A stretch of DNA of 18,363 nucleotides, from NCBI GenBank assembly GCA_958348565.1, contig CATVZP010000038.1, positions 1-18,363 on the forward strand, given 5' to 3'. Below, one piece after another: positions 1 to 8,703 of this stretch. Every line of letters begins with the position of its first letter. Position 1 is the first letter of the stretch. The stretch is from an uncultured Collinsella sp. (GTDB lineage: Bacteria > Actinomycetota > Coriobacteriia > Coriobacteriales > Coriobacteriaceae). A model generated the notes under the pieces. That model did not search any database and was not told the origin of the DNA. It saw nothing but the letters and a program-made list of their open reading frames with translations. A program made the translations under genes and the position numbers.

Positions 1-952
1 GGAACATCGCCCGCATCTCCTCCTCGGTCTTCATGTAAAACTCCGAGCCGGTCATACGCATGCGGTTGGGGTCGTCGACCTTGGCATTCATACCGATGCA
101 CATGATGACGTCCTGCACGGGGGCGTCCTCGCGGCGCAGGTAATGGAAGTCGTTGGTGGCGATGACCTTGACACCCACCTGCTTGGCGATATCGATGAGC
201 GTGCGGTCCATCTGCTCGTCGGTCAGGCCGTTATCGGTGGTAATGCCGTGTTCCTGAATCTCGATATAAAAGTCGCCGGGGTCGAAGGTATCGCGGAAGG
301 TCTCGGCCCATTTAATGGCACCCTCCATGTCACCGCGGTCGATGTACTTGGGAATAATGCCCGCGATACAGGCGCTGGTGCAGATCATGCCCTTGGCATG
401 ACGGCGCAGGTTGTCGAGCGTCACGCGCGGCTTGTAGTAAAAGCCCTGCACGGCGGCCTCGGAGACCGTCTGCATCAGGTTGACGTAGCCCTCCTGGTCC
501 TTGGCCAGAAGGATCATGTGGTAGAGCTCGGGCTTATGGTCGCGGGCGAGCGTCTCGTCCGGCGTAAAGTAGACCTCGCAGCCAAAGATGGGCTTAATGA
601 CCAGGGGCGGCTTGAGCTCGTCGATGTTGCCCTTCTCGTCCCACATGGCCATGTCTTTGACGTACTGGGCATGCTCGCGCGGGTTTTCCTCGTGATCGGG
701 CTCCACCAGCTCGTCGCGACGGTCCTTTTCCAAGAAGGCCTTGTCGTGGCTCCAGGTTTTGTACTCGGGCGTGTTGTGGTTGACGGCGTCGCAGGCCAGC
801 GCCAGGTCGGGCACGCCATACATGTAGCCGTGGTCGGTAATGGCCACGGCGGGCATGCCAAGCTCAACGGCACGGTTGACCATATCCTGGATACGGGTTG
901 CGCCGTCGAGCATGGAGAAGACAGTGTGGTTGTGCAGATGGACGAATGCCAT
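1..952 (-). CDS. dnaE: DNA polymerase III alpha subunit, 5' part (continues beyond the window)
   Basis: This is the N-terminal part, about 317 residues, of the replicative DNA polymerase III alpha subunit. It starts at an ATG at 952-950, with GGAG 8 nt upstream. The protein opens MAFVHLHNHTVFSMLDGATR, the classic PHP-domain start with its His-x-His metal motif, followed by PAVAITDHGYMYG (residues 34-46). IKPIFGCEVYFTPDE (about 119-133), YHMILLAKDQEGYVNLMQ and ACIAGIIPKYI follow, all typical of DnaE. Between DLALACDAV (about 49-57) and PLVIKPIFG (about 116-124) lies a highly charged insert of about 50 to 60 residues that is absent from the Mycobacterium and E. coli proteins as I know them. The polymerase palm and C-terminal domains lie outside the window. 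The gene is downstream of, and co-directional with, addBA, but a 176-bp gap with a palindrome separates them. Identity is near certain. Confidence 0.97.
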   Translation of the reverse strand, partial: MAFVHLHNHTVFSMLDGATRIQDMVNRAVELGMPAVAITDHGYMYGVPDLALACDAVNHNTPEYKTWSHDKAFLEKDRRDELVEPDHEENPREHAQYVKDMAMWDEKGNIDELKPPLVIKPIFGCEVYFTPDETLARDHKPELYHMILLAKDQEGYVNLMQTVSEAAVQGFYYKPRVTLDNLRRHAKGMICTSACIAGIIPKYIDRGDMEGAIKWAETFRDTFDPGDFYIEIQEHGITTDNGLTDEQMDRTLIDIAKQVGVKVIATNDFHYLRREDAPVQDVIMCIGMNAKVDDPNRMRMTGSEFYMKTEEEMRAMF

Positions 953-991
953 GTGATGAGCTCCGATGCGGGTTCGTGTTCTGACTGAACG

Positions 992-997
992 ATTTTA
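992..997 (-). promoter_or_regulatory. Candidate -10 element of dnaE
   Basis: TAAAAT on the minus strand lies about 40 nt upstream of the dnaE start codon. No good -35 hexamer sits at 16-18 nt, so this is only a candidate. A similar TAAAAT box lies upstream of the M42 peptidase gene. Confidence 0.25.
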
Positions 998-1052
998 CCG
1001 CACGGCACGGACAGCACCCGAACCTAGCCAAACCCACACGGCTCCTCTTGCA

Positions 1053-1117
1053 GTTGCGGTGAAATAGCTCCCGCTTGGGCCACCTGGGCCGCAATACAGG
1101 GACTATTCCACCGCAAG
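1053..1117. repeat. Imperfect intergenic palindrome, family A (diverged copy)
   Basis: Left arm GTTGCGGTGAAATAG (1053-1067) and right arm CTATTCCACCGCAA (1103-1116) pair with one mismatch around a G+C-rich centre. The centre contains two direct TGGGCC copies. The outer arm sequence is the same as in the perfect palindrome at 13488-13556, so the two are copies of one repeat family. It lies in the gap between the addA stop and the dnaE start. It has no U-tract, so it is not an ordinary intrinsic terminator. Confidence 0.8.
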
Positions 1118-1128
1118 TTATCTGAGGG

Positions 1129-4100
1129 CTAGAGATTGTAGGTGACTACTTGAGGTTCGGCGGGTTCGACGAAGATGGCTGGATTCGCCTGTTCCACGCG
1201 GACGAACTTGACGGTCACGGCCTCAAAGCCCGCCTTGTGTAGAACATCAGCGTAGACGCGCGCCTGCAGGGCGTGCTTCTCCTGCAGCTGTTCCGGCGTC
1301 TCGTCCGGCGTGCCACCCGTCTTGTAATCGATGACCAGTGCGCGCGACGGATCGGCCGGGTTCGTCGCTAAAGCGTCGATGGCACCTTCGGCATAGGCAC
1401 CGTAGCGGGCGATGTCCTCGTCCTCGCAGCCCAGCGAAAAGAACGGCACCTCGGCGCGAACGCACGGCCACGCAAGCAGGTCGGCACGAACAGCCGACTT
1501 GAGCCAGCGGTCCAGGGCAACGTCGAAGCGTTCGCACTGCTCCGGCGTCAGGCACCACAGGCGCGCCAGTGCATCGGCACGCGCGGCGGGCAGCTCACCG
1601 GCACCCATCTCGATCAGCCACTGGCAGGCGGCATGGAACGCCGAGCCCAGCGCCATGGGGTTGCCGGCGGGCTCAACGGCGGCCACGTCTGCATCCGTCA
1701 TCTCCGAGCCATCTGACTCCGCATCATCGCCAGCCTCGTCCATGGGCACGTGTGCCTCGGCGGAACGATCTTCCGCCTCGGCATGGAGCGCCGCGGCGAT
1801 TGACGAGTAGCTGTACGAATCGCGCACCGGATACGGACAGATGCCCATGCGCACGCCCACTGCCCGAGGATACACAAGCTCAAACGAATCGGGCTCGGGG
1901 TCGGCAGGACCGGGCACGGCGGCGCGGGCATCTGCACCGGCACCCTCCGGCTCCGCATCGCCGCGAACGAGCCTGCCCTCGGCATCCAATGAAGCGTTGG
2001 CCTCAAACGTCTGCTCGCCAAAGGTAAAGTCCGCGAGCGAAATGAGCTCGTAGTCGCCCGACTGAGAGTTGTCGAACACCAGGCGGTCGGCATCGAGCTG
2101 CGGCATGTCCAGAGCGTCGGTCGGCAAAATACGGCGCAGCACGTCGTAGGTCAGATCGGTCTCGACGTCGAAGGTCGGCGCCGTCACCTTGCCACGGCTC
2201 ACGCCGGCATCCATCGCCAGAATGACCAGCTCTCGCGCACGCGTCATGGCGACATAGAGCAAACGAGCCCGCTCTTCGAGCGAAAGCTGCAGGTCGTCGT
2301 TGCGCAGGCGAGCAAATGCCTCAGCGGGAGAACCCGTCGTGCAGACGTCCTCCATGAGCTCCGGCGGCAGCCATAGCGACGTGCTCTTGCCCTTAAACGC
2401 ATGCTCAAACTGCTTTTTAACGTCGTCACCCTTCACAAAAGTTCCGTCCGCGAGCTTAACGCCGTCGAAGCGTGCCGGCAATGCCACGACCTGCGCTCCG
2501 CCCTCGACGCGACCCATCTGTGCCGCACCCGAGGACTTACGCACGCCAAAGCACTCGGCGACCGCCACGACCGGATATTCCAGACCCTTGGAGGCGTGCA
2601 CCGTCATGATGCGCACCGCCCCGTCGCCCTCCTCGTTGAGGGCACCCGGAGCTTCCTTGCCCGCCAAGAAGCGGTCGAAGGCCAGCGCGATGGAACGCGG
2701 CGAGTTGCCGAAATCGGCCTCCGCCTCGGCCACGGCGTCGAGCGCCTTGAGCACGTTGGCGGCAATGGCCTTGCCCTCGGGACCACGCTGTGCCAGACGC
2801 ACAAACCAGCCGGAGGCGTTGACCACGTCGCGCGCGATGGCGGCAAACGAATCGCGGCCCACGCGACGAAGCGCATACCGCAGCACCTCGCGGGCGCGCG
2901 TCACGAGCGGCAAGTCTTGCAAACCCGGCACGTCGAAATCACTCATGATGCCCGCGTCGATATTCCGGCGCGAGGTCTCCCCCGTCTCGCTATCGAGCTT
3001 GGTCGCCAGCGCCAGGAACTCCTGGGCGCCGAGCGCAAACATCGGCGAGGCGAGCAGCGGCATAAGGCCCTGCGCCGTATCGGCCAGATTGGCGAGCGCA
3101 CAAACCAGGGCGCGCACCGTCTGCACCTCGGCTGCTTGGGCAAAGACCGAGCCGCCCGCGATGACGCAGTCGAGCCCCTGGTCGCGGAAGGCCTGCGCGT
3201 AGACGTCGGCGTTGGTCATGCGGCCCAGCAGCAGCACCATGCCGCCCTGGGGCTGGCCGGCATCGGCAAGCGCGCGGAATCGCTCGGCGATCGCACGGGC
3301 CTTGGCCTGTGTGCGCTCCTGCGTACTGCCGCCGGCAACAAAGAGGGCCTGGCGACGCGAGGCGTCCGCCACCAGCGTGTCCTTTCGGCCGTCGCTCGCC
3401 TCAAGATCCAAAAAGCCCTGCATCAGGCCGCCGTCATCGCCGTCGAAGACGCGTGCCACGTAACGCAGAACCTCGTCATGGCTGCGGAAGTTGCGCACGA
3501 GCTTGACGAGCTCGCCGGTGGGGACATCCGGCGTGGCGACCGTCTCGGACGCCGCCGATCCCACTTTGCGCTCCTGGCGACGGAACACCTCGACCTCGGC
3601 GCCACGGAAGCGATAGATGGACTGCTGCGCATCACCCACGGTACACAACGCGCGCTCCCCCGCACCCGTCAGATAGCGAATCAAATCGACCTGCATCTGG
3701 TCGGTATCCTGGAACTCGTCGATCATGACCATCTTAAAGCGGCCCTCGTATGCCGCTCGGATGGCCGGGTAATCGCGCAGGGCCTCGTAGGCCATGCGCA
3801 GCAGGTCGTTGTTGTCGAGGGCAGACTGGGCAGCCTTCAGCGCGCGATACTCGGCCTCCACGGAACGGGCCAGGCCCACCAGCGCATCGAGCGCCGGGCC
3901 ACCGCAGGCAAGCACGATATTGATAAACGCATCGGCGGCCTCGGCCTTGAGCAGTTCGACCTGCTCCTTAGGGAATGCCTTGCTCGCGCGCGGCATGGTG
4001 CACGACATCATGAGTCGCGCCGCATCGGCCATGGTCTTGCCGCTCGCCTCGAACGCATCGATGGCATCGAGCGCCACCTGCGCCTTCTCGGTCGTGGCCT

Positions 4101-4758
4101 TGCTTGCGCCCAGCGCCGCGCGATAGGCATCGGCGAGTGCCGAGGTATCGGCCTGGCCGCGCGCCACGCGCACGTCGTCCATACCGCCCGGCAGCTGGCT
4201 CGAGAGCTCCAGCAGCTCGCGCACCAGGCCCTTGATGGTGGTGCCGGCACCAAAGGGACCGCCCGCGCCCGCCATGGGATACCAGGCGTAGAGGGCCTTA
4301 AGCGAGGCGGCGAGCTCGGGGGCGGCATCGGGCGCCGTCGCGCGGGCCAGCACATGCTCAACAGCCTGATCCATAAGCTCGTCGGTATCGGTGAGCACCG
4401 TGAACTCGGGATCGATGCCCAGTTCCAACGCGTGTGCGCGCAGGATACGCGAGCACATGCCGTGAATGGTCGAGATCCACGCGTCGTCGACGGTCAGGGC
4501 CTCCTCGTCCATGCCCTCGTCGATGAGCGCGCGGCGCACGCGGTCACGGATCTCGGCCGCGGCATCTTTGGTAAAGGTAATGGCGAGCACCTGGTCCAGA
4601 TGCTCAACGAACGGACCGGATTCGGGCGAGAGCGCGTAGACGATGCGGCGCGTGAGGGTAAAGGTCTTGCCCGAGCCGGCGCCCGCCGAGACAAACAGCG
4701 GACGGTCGAGCGTTTTGACGATCTGCAGCTGTTGCGGCATCAAAGTCGAAAGGTCCAT
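1129..4758 (-). CDS. addA: AddA-type helicase-nuclease subunit (UvrD-like helicase plus PD-(D/E)XK nuclease)
   Basis: At 1209 residues this is close to the usual AddA length. It is the 3'-5' superfamily 1A helicase and nuclease subunit that processes DNA double-strand ends for RecA-mediated recombination. Helicase motifs appear in order: Walker A SAGAGSGKT (about 24-32); motif Ia VLAITFTKDAAAEIRDRVRR; Walker B MIDEFQDTD; motif III GDAQQSIYRFRGA; motif IV LVRNFRSHDEVL; motif V MTVHASKGLEYPVV; and motif VI LLYVAMTRARELVI. The C-terminal RecB-like nuclease has GSAFHAACQW, an acidic EGAIDA segment, VIDYKTGG (D1144, K1146) and QARVY (from about 1165), so the catalytic set looks complete. The ATG at 4758 lies 3 nt beyond the addB stop, with AAGGAGGG inside the end of addB, indicating translational coupling. 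Very confident. Confidence 0.95.
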   Translation of the reverse strand: MDLSTLMPQQLQIVKTLDRPLFVSAGAGSGKTFTLTRRIVYALSPESGPFVEHLDQVLAITFTKDAAAEIRDRVRRALIDEGMDEEALTVDDAWISTIHGMCSRILRAHALELGIDPEFTVLTDTDELMDQAVEHVLARATAPDAAPELAASLKALYAWYPMAGAGGPFGAGTTIKGLVRELLELSSQLPGGMDDVRVARGQADTSALADAYRAALGASKATTEKAQVALDAIDAFEASGKTMADAARLMMSCTMPRASKAFPKEQVELLKAEAADAFINIVLACGGPALDALVGLARSVEAEYRALKAAQSALDNNDLLRMAYEALRDYPAIRAAYEGRFKMVMIDEFQDTDQMQVDLIRYLTGAGERALCTVGDAQQSIYRFRGAEVEVFRRQERKVGSAASETVATPDVPTGELVKLVRNFRSHDEVLRYVARVFDGDDGGLMQGFLDLEASDGRKDTLVADASRRQALFVAGGSTQERTQAKARAIAERFRALADAGQPQGGMVLLLGRMTNADVYAQAFRDQGLDCVIAGGSVFAQAAEVQTVRALVCALANLADTAQGLMPLLASPMFALGAQEFLALATKLDSETGETSRRNIDAGIMSDFDVPGLQDLPLVTRAREVLRYALRRVGRDSFAAIARDVVNASGWFVRLAQRGPEGKAIAANVLKALDAVAEAEADFGNSPRSIALAFDRFLAGKEAPGALNEEGDGAVRIMTVHASKGLEYPVVAVAECFGVRKSSGAAQMGRVEGGAQVVALPARFDGVKLADGTFVKGDDVKKQFEHAFKGKSTSLWLPPELMEDVCTTGSPAEAFARLRNDDLQLSLEERARLLYVAMTRARELVILAMDAGVSRGKVTAPTFDVETDLTYDVLRRILPTDALDMPQLDADRLVFDNSQSGDYELISLADFTFGEQTFEANASLDAEGRLVRGDAEPEGAGADARAAVPGPADPEPDSFELVYPRAVGVRMGICPYPVRDSYSYSSIAAALHAEAEDRSAEAHVPMDEAGDDAESDGSEMTDADVAAVEPAGNPMALGSAFHAACQWLIEMGAGELPAARADALARLWCLTPEQCERFDVALDRWLKSAVRADLLAWPCVRAEVPFFSLGCEDEDIARYGAYAEGAIDALATNPADPSRALVIDYKTGGTPDETPEQLQEKHALQARVYADVLHKAGFEAVTVKFVRVEQANPAIFVEPAEPQVVTYNL

Positions 4759-4761
4759 GGT

Positions 4762-7700
4762 CTACACGTCCCTCCTTACAAACGTTCCTTCGTGGTTATA
4801 CGAGCAGCGCGCATGCGCGGCCTGAGCCGACGCCGGGTCGACGGCGGCAACGTTGCCCGCCTCGAGCTCGCGCAGGCGCTCGGCAATGCCGGTCTCCACG
4901 CGATCGAGCAGGGCGTCGAAGTCCATGCTGCCACCCTCGCCGGGAAAGCCCTTCTTAAGACCCGGGATGCGGCCGTCGCCGCGCTCCTCCTCGAGCAGCT
5001 CGGCGCTCGCGGCGCCTCGCAGCGCCGGTTTGCCGCCCTTGGTCGAAAAATAGAGCGCCGCACGGGTGTCCAAATCCAGCGCCCGGCGCATGGCCTGCGC
5101 GTAGATAAGCGTTTGGGTATGGGGCGGCAACCAGCGCGGATCGTCGATGGGCGCCGTGCCCGATTCCTCGTCGCGCACCGTGGGGTCGGCGAGTTTAAAC
5201 TCCTCAACGCCCGTGCGATGCTTGTAGTCGATCACCACGGCACGATTCTCGGCGTCCACGTCCACGCGGTCGATGCGCCCGCCAAGCGGCCAACCGGCAT
5301 ACTCGACCTTGAGCTCGTTGAAGGCGAACTCCAGGTAGCGCGGGGCAAAGGGGGCAAGCGCCTCGGACTCGTAGGCAAGCACGCCCTCCAGCTGCGGCAA
5401 GATCTCGGCCACCTGGCGCTCCTCCACCGCAGAGAGCGGCACCAGCGGGCCCTCCGTGCCGCGCTTGCCGGCGTGCTCGGCCAACGTCTCGTCAAAGACC
5501 TCGCGGAGCAGCTCCTGAGCGCGCGGCAGATTCTCGGGCGTCACGCGCTCCATGCCCTCCTGGGGCAGGCGGGCATGCAGGTGCTCCAGCACGTCGTGGA
5601 CAAAGTTGCCCTTCTCCATGTTGCCAAAGCCCGCATCGATGGACTGGGGCTTCACGCGATATGACACGAACCAGCACAGCGGGCACGTCGAATACGCCTC
5701 AATCTGCGAGGCGGACGTCAGACGCGGCACGAGCGGCGCGTTCTCGCCCTCGCCATCGCGGCGACGCAGAACCAGGTACGGCACAGCCGCCTCACTCAAA
5801 TGCTGAGGAGCCTCGCATGCGACGCGCTTGCACTCGATGCCCTCGCCTGCCGCTGGATCAAAATCGGCGACGATACCGCCCTCGCCCACGCATGTCACCT
5901 GGGCGGCGCCGGCAGCCTCGGCATGCGCCCGCAACTCGGTCCACACGGCAGCCGGATAGCACTCGCGTGCCTGGCGATCGTGCGTCACGCGGGCAAGCGC
6001 AACCGGACCGCGCGCCGCCTGCATCGCGCGGCCAAAGCGTACGCGCAACAAGGCGGCAGGCTCAAGCGTCACACCGCTGCGATCTAACTCCGCCGTCAGC
6101 GTGGCCAGCGGGCCCTCCTCATGTGAGAGCGGATAACTGTCCAGGTCGACGTCGGCAAACAGCACGGCATCGTAGCTGTCGGGGCGCAGGGCTGCCGCAT
6201 CGGCAAGCGACGCAAAGCGCACCTGGGCGCGCGGCGCGCGGTCGACCTCGTAGGTCTCGTAATCGTATGCGGTGCTGCGCGTGTCCACCTTGGTACGAAC
6301 GCCGTCAAGAACCGGCACGGTCGCGGCCTGCGACACGTCGAGCGCGCGAGCATCGTTCATAAGGATGTCGATGGCATGTCGCAACAGGGCGGTCTCCGCC
6401 TGGCGACGAGCCTGACCGTCAAGGCCTCCAAGGGCGCGATCGGGCAACGTCTCGGCGACGGCGAGCATGGCCTTGAGCGCCGTCACGGGTTTGTCGCGCC
6501 ACAGCGCTTGGAACACGTCCGAGACCACGCACGGCACGTTCTTAAACCAGTTATCATCACTGGCAGCCTTGCGCGTGCCCCTGACCTGGCCCTGCACGCT
6601 CTGCAGCAGGCTCTTGACGGCCGTGGTGGTCTTGCCGCGCGACAGGCGCATGTTCTTGTCGAAGGTGCGCGCGCTGGCGGCATCGGCACCCGAAAGCGGA
6701 CTGTAAATCCAGTCGGTAAGCTCCGGCGCGGGCCACCACTCGGTCTTGGAAGCGGTGCCCTCGTCAGCGGCCTTCATGCGCTCGATTAGATTGGCGAGCG
6801 CCGTGAACTGCCTGCCCGCGATGGATTGGGAAAACGCCGTGAACTCGGTTGTCTCAGCAGCAATGTGACGCGCCGCCAAACGGGCAGCGAGATCACCGAA
6901 CAGCTGGGGCGCCCGGGCAGACACAACGAGCACGCGCACGGGGTCCGCGGACGCCGTGACACCGCCGTCGACCGCGGCGTCCTCACACGTTTTTACCAGC
7001 TCATCAATTGCATCCACATAGGCGTGGGCGCGGGCGTGAGGGCCGGCAACCTCTACAAAGGTAGGCTGAGCGGCGAACTTGGAGGCAGTCTGGGGCGCAG
7101 CGGCACCCTCCCCCAGCGGCGCGACCTCAAACAGCGCACCGCGGGCATCAAAGGCGGCTGCAAGTTCCTCGCGCATCGCAGCCTGCTCGCGGGCAAGCAG
7201 CACAACGACCTCTCCCCCGTTGTTTGCCACGGCGGACAGCAACTCGAGCAGGCCGTGCGTAAACGATGTGATACCGCGCACACATACCGCGCGGGCGCAC
7301 GCCGGTAGGTTGTCGGCCAAAGCGTCGGCCATAAGGTCAGCCGCCTCGCAGGGCTCGACCATGTCTCGACGGTCCAAGTCGCTCGCATAGGCACTCAACA
7401 GCTCAAACACGCGAGCCTCGGCGTCGCTTTTGGGCTCGGGCCGGCAATTGTTGGCACGGCATCGCTCGGCCGTCGTTCCCGCTACGCCCGGCAGCACATC
7501 GCGGGCCATGCGCGCGAGCATGCGCACCGTACCCTGACTGCGCGAAAGCGGCTGCAGGTCGGCATCGTCGCGACGGGCGACCATGTCCGAGAACAGCATC
7601 TGGCGCTGCATGTTGTCGACGAAGCTGCGGCCATCGCCCATAAGCTCCCACAGCGAGCGGAGCCACGACGCGGGGGTTTTGTAGTCAACGCCCAGCGAGG

Positions 7701-7860
7701 CGCCAGCAACCGCAGCATCGTGACGGCACACGTCGAGCTCGGCAAACGAGGGCGCCAGCAATACAGCACGCCCGTGACGGGCAACCAGGTCGGCGAGCAA
7801 CGCCGCCTCGGCATCGCTCAAGTCCGTACCGGTATTGGTGGTATAGATTCGAACAGGCAT
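4762..7860 (-). CDS. addB: AddB-like subunit (PD-(D/E)XK nuclease family protein) with degenerate N-terminal ATP site and cysteine set
   Basis: This 1032-residue protein is encoded immediately upstream of addA, the usual addB-addA order. The C-terminal nuclease is clear: SASQIEAYSTCPLCWF (about 716-731), GNFVHDVLEHLH (H755), GGRIDRVDVD (D864), VIDYKHRTG (D878, K880) and HTQTLIYAQAM. Known AddB proteins begin with a P-loop such as GRAGSGKS. Here the N-terminus reads MPVRIYTTNTGTDLSD and no Walker A is visible. The known Fe-S cluster uses one cysteine in the CP..Y motif and three near the C-terminus (CxxC, then a further Cys). Here the C-terminus reads AAHARCSYNHEGTF, with only C1019 kept and H1016 and a Gly at the other places. 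AddB identity is therefore strong by context and nuclease, weaker by N-terminus. The start is supported by GGAGG just upstream. Confidence 0.88.
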   Translation of the reverse strand: MPVRIYTTNTGTDLSDAEAALLADLVARHGRAVLLAPSFAELDVCRHDAAVAGASLGVDYKTPASWLRSLWELMGDGRSFVDNMQRQMLFSDMVARRDDADLQPLSRSQGTVRMLARMARDVLPGVAGTTAERCRANNCRPEPKSDAEARVFELLSAYASDLDRRDMVEPCEAADLMADALADNLPACARAVCVRGITSFTHGLLELLSAVANNGGEVVVLLAREQAAMREELAAAFDARGALFEVAPLGEGAAAPQTASKFAAQPTFVEVAGPHARAHAYVDAIDELVKTCEDAAVDGGVTASADPVRVLVVSARAPQLFGDLAARLAARHIAAETTEFTAFSQSIAGRQFTALANLIERMKAADEGTASKTEWWPAPELTDWIYSPLSGADAASARTFDKNMRLSRGKTTTAVKSLLQSVQGQVRGTRKAASDDNWFKNVPCVVSDVFQALWRDKPVTALKAMLAVAETLPDRALGGLDGQARRQAETALLRHAIDILMNDARALDVSQAATVPVLDGVRTKVDTRSTAYDYETYEVDRAPRAQVRFASLADAAALRPDSYDAVLFADVDLDSYPLSHEEGPLATLTAELDRSGVTLEPAALLRVRFGRAMQAARGPVALARVTHDRQARECYPAAVWTELRAHAEAAGAAQVTCVGEGGIVADFDPAAGEGIECKRVACEAPQHLSEAAVPYLVLRRRDGEGENAPLVPRLTSASQIEAYSTCPLCWFVSYRVKPQSIDAGFGNMEKGNFVHDVLEHLHARLPQEGMERVTPENLPRAQELLREVFDETLAEHAGKRGTEGPLVPLSAVEERQVAEILPQLEGVLAYESEALAPFAPRYLEFAFNELKVEYAGWPLGGRIDRVDVDAENRAVVIDYKHRTGVEEFKLADPTVRDEESGTAPIDDPRWLPPHTQTLIYAQAMRRALDLDTRAALYFSTKGGKPALRGAASAELLEEERGDGRIPGLKKGFPGEGGSMDFDALLDRVETGIAERLRELEAGNVAAVDPASAQAAHARCSYNHEGTFVRRDV

Positions 7861-7945
7861 GGTCCTCCACTCAAACCGTTCGCAATAATCAATGCATCCA
7901 TCCTACCCGCCCACGCGGACAGATTTGCCCCACGCCAACAGATTT

Positions 7946-8027
7946 GATCCCTTGGGGACGGAGGAAAACGGATCACCTAGGGGGTCGGCCTAACCCGTGA
8001 TCCATTTTCCTCCGTCCCCAAGGAATC
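7946..8027. repeat. Long intergenic palindrome, family B
   Basis: Arms of 31 bp (7946-7976 and 7997-8027) match with two mismatches. Both contain CTTGGGGACGGAGGAAAA or its complement and end in GGATCAC. The 20-nt centre can add a short TAGG/CCTA stem. The palindrome lies between the addB start and the yerC stop, directly downstream of the yerC terminator. It has no U-tract of its own. It differs in sequence from the TTGCGGTGAAATAG family but has the same size and intergenic placement. Confidence 0.85.
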
Positions 8028-8053
8028 AAAAAACCGCCCCCGAAGGGACGGTT
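8026..8053 (-). terminator. Intrinsic terminator of the yerC-like gene
   Basis: Read on the minus strand, AACCGTCCC-TTCG-GGGGCGGTT (one mismatch, UUCG tetraloop) is followed by TTTTTT. It starts about 26 nt after the stop codon of the gene at 8080-8379. The T-run abuts the family B palindrome. Confidence 0.85.
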
Positions 8054-8079
8054 CTGCACAATTCGTTTTTGCCGCTGGC

Positions 8080-8379
8080 CTACTCGCCATCCTCCAGTTT
8101 GATGAGGATCTTGCGATAGCCACCGTACTCGCCATTAAGCGCCTTGGACACGCGGCTCACCGTGGTGGACGAAGCGCCGGTGCGGGCCTGAACCTCAACA
8201 TAGGGCTCGCCCTCATCCAGATAACGCGCAACCTGCAGGCGCTGAGAAAGATCGCAAATCTCGCGCGGCGTGCAGATATCGGTTAAAAACGCCTGGATAT
8301 CGTTCTCGTCGTCCAAAAGACTAAATGCGTGAACCAGCTGCTTGACATCAGGCTTGTCAAACATGTTCTCGATATTCAT
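8080..8379 (-). CDS. yerC: YerC/YecD family TrpR-related DNA-binding protein
   Basis: This small 99-residue protein belongs to the TrpR-like YerC family. The helix-turn-helix region reads ICTPREICDLSQRLQVARYLDEG followed by EVQARTGASSTTVSRVSKAL (from about residue 62), the Trp-repressor-type HTH. The tail NGEYGGYRKIL is typical of the family. The start is MNIENMFDKPDVKQL at 8379, with a purine-rich GGCGGTGA upstream. Family members are poorly characterised regulators and no ligand is evident. Most residues that contact tryptophan in TrpR cannot be assigned here. It is transcribed alone, with its own terminator and a probable promoter at 8485-8515. Family assignment is strong; the regulon is unknown. 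Confidence 0.92.
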   Translation of the reverse strand: MNIENMFDKPDVKQLVHAFSLLDDENDIQAFLTDICTPREICDLSQRLQVARYLDEGEPYVEVQARTGASSTTVSRVSKALNGEYGGYRKILIKLEDGE

Positions 8380-8703
8380 CGATCACCGCCAAACCCGCCA
8401 AAAGGCATCGAAGTTGATACTGACATCGGGCATCGTTCGCCCGTTCTATGCAATAAAACAATGCATGGGCCATTTGCCCGTAGCAGTGTAGCACACCACT
8501 AAACTAAAGTGACAAGACTCTCTGTCAGCGGCACGTTTTTCAGGACGAACGCCGTTTTGAAACCGAATGCGCACGTAAGCTCCACGAATATCTGAGACAA
8601 TGGGCGGCCGAACAAGGCGGCACACCCGCGCGGCCGTCCAAGCTGCCGCAGCAAGCCGCTTCGCGCGATGTCAATACATCCTGCGCAAGAAAGGATTCAC
8701 ACC
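8380..8703. other. Divergent intergenic region between yerC and the holin-like gene
   Basis: This 324-bp stretch holds the candidate yerC promoter and leader in its left half. The right half must carry the promoter of the holin-like gene at 8704, but I see no clear -35/-10 pair. The only certain element is the ribosome binding site AAGGA at about 8691-8695. No convincing small gene or strong hairpin was seen. Confidence 0.5.
8485..8515 (-). promoter_or_regulatory. Candidate sigma-70-type promoter of yerC
   Basis: On the minus strand, TTGTCA (8515-8510) and TACACT (8490-8485) are separated by 19 nt, slightly longer than ideal. This would give a leader of about 100 nt. A small hairpin of ATGCA/TGCAT lies inside it. 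Confidence 0.4.

Noticed and set aside
143..988. A 281-codon plus-strand open frame opposite dnaE
   Set aside because: Antisense to an unmistakable DnaE N-terminus and without a recognisable domain.
2401..5664. A 1087-codon open frame on the plus strand opposite addA and addB
   Set aside because: It is rich in His, Arg and Leu with no family features and runs antisense across the ends of two well-supported genes. Such frames are a by-product of high-GC codon use.
7861..7945. Promoter of addB
   Set aside because: A TAGGAT box is present, but no -35 element lies at proper spacing, so no call was made.
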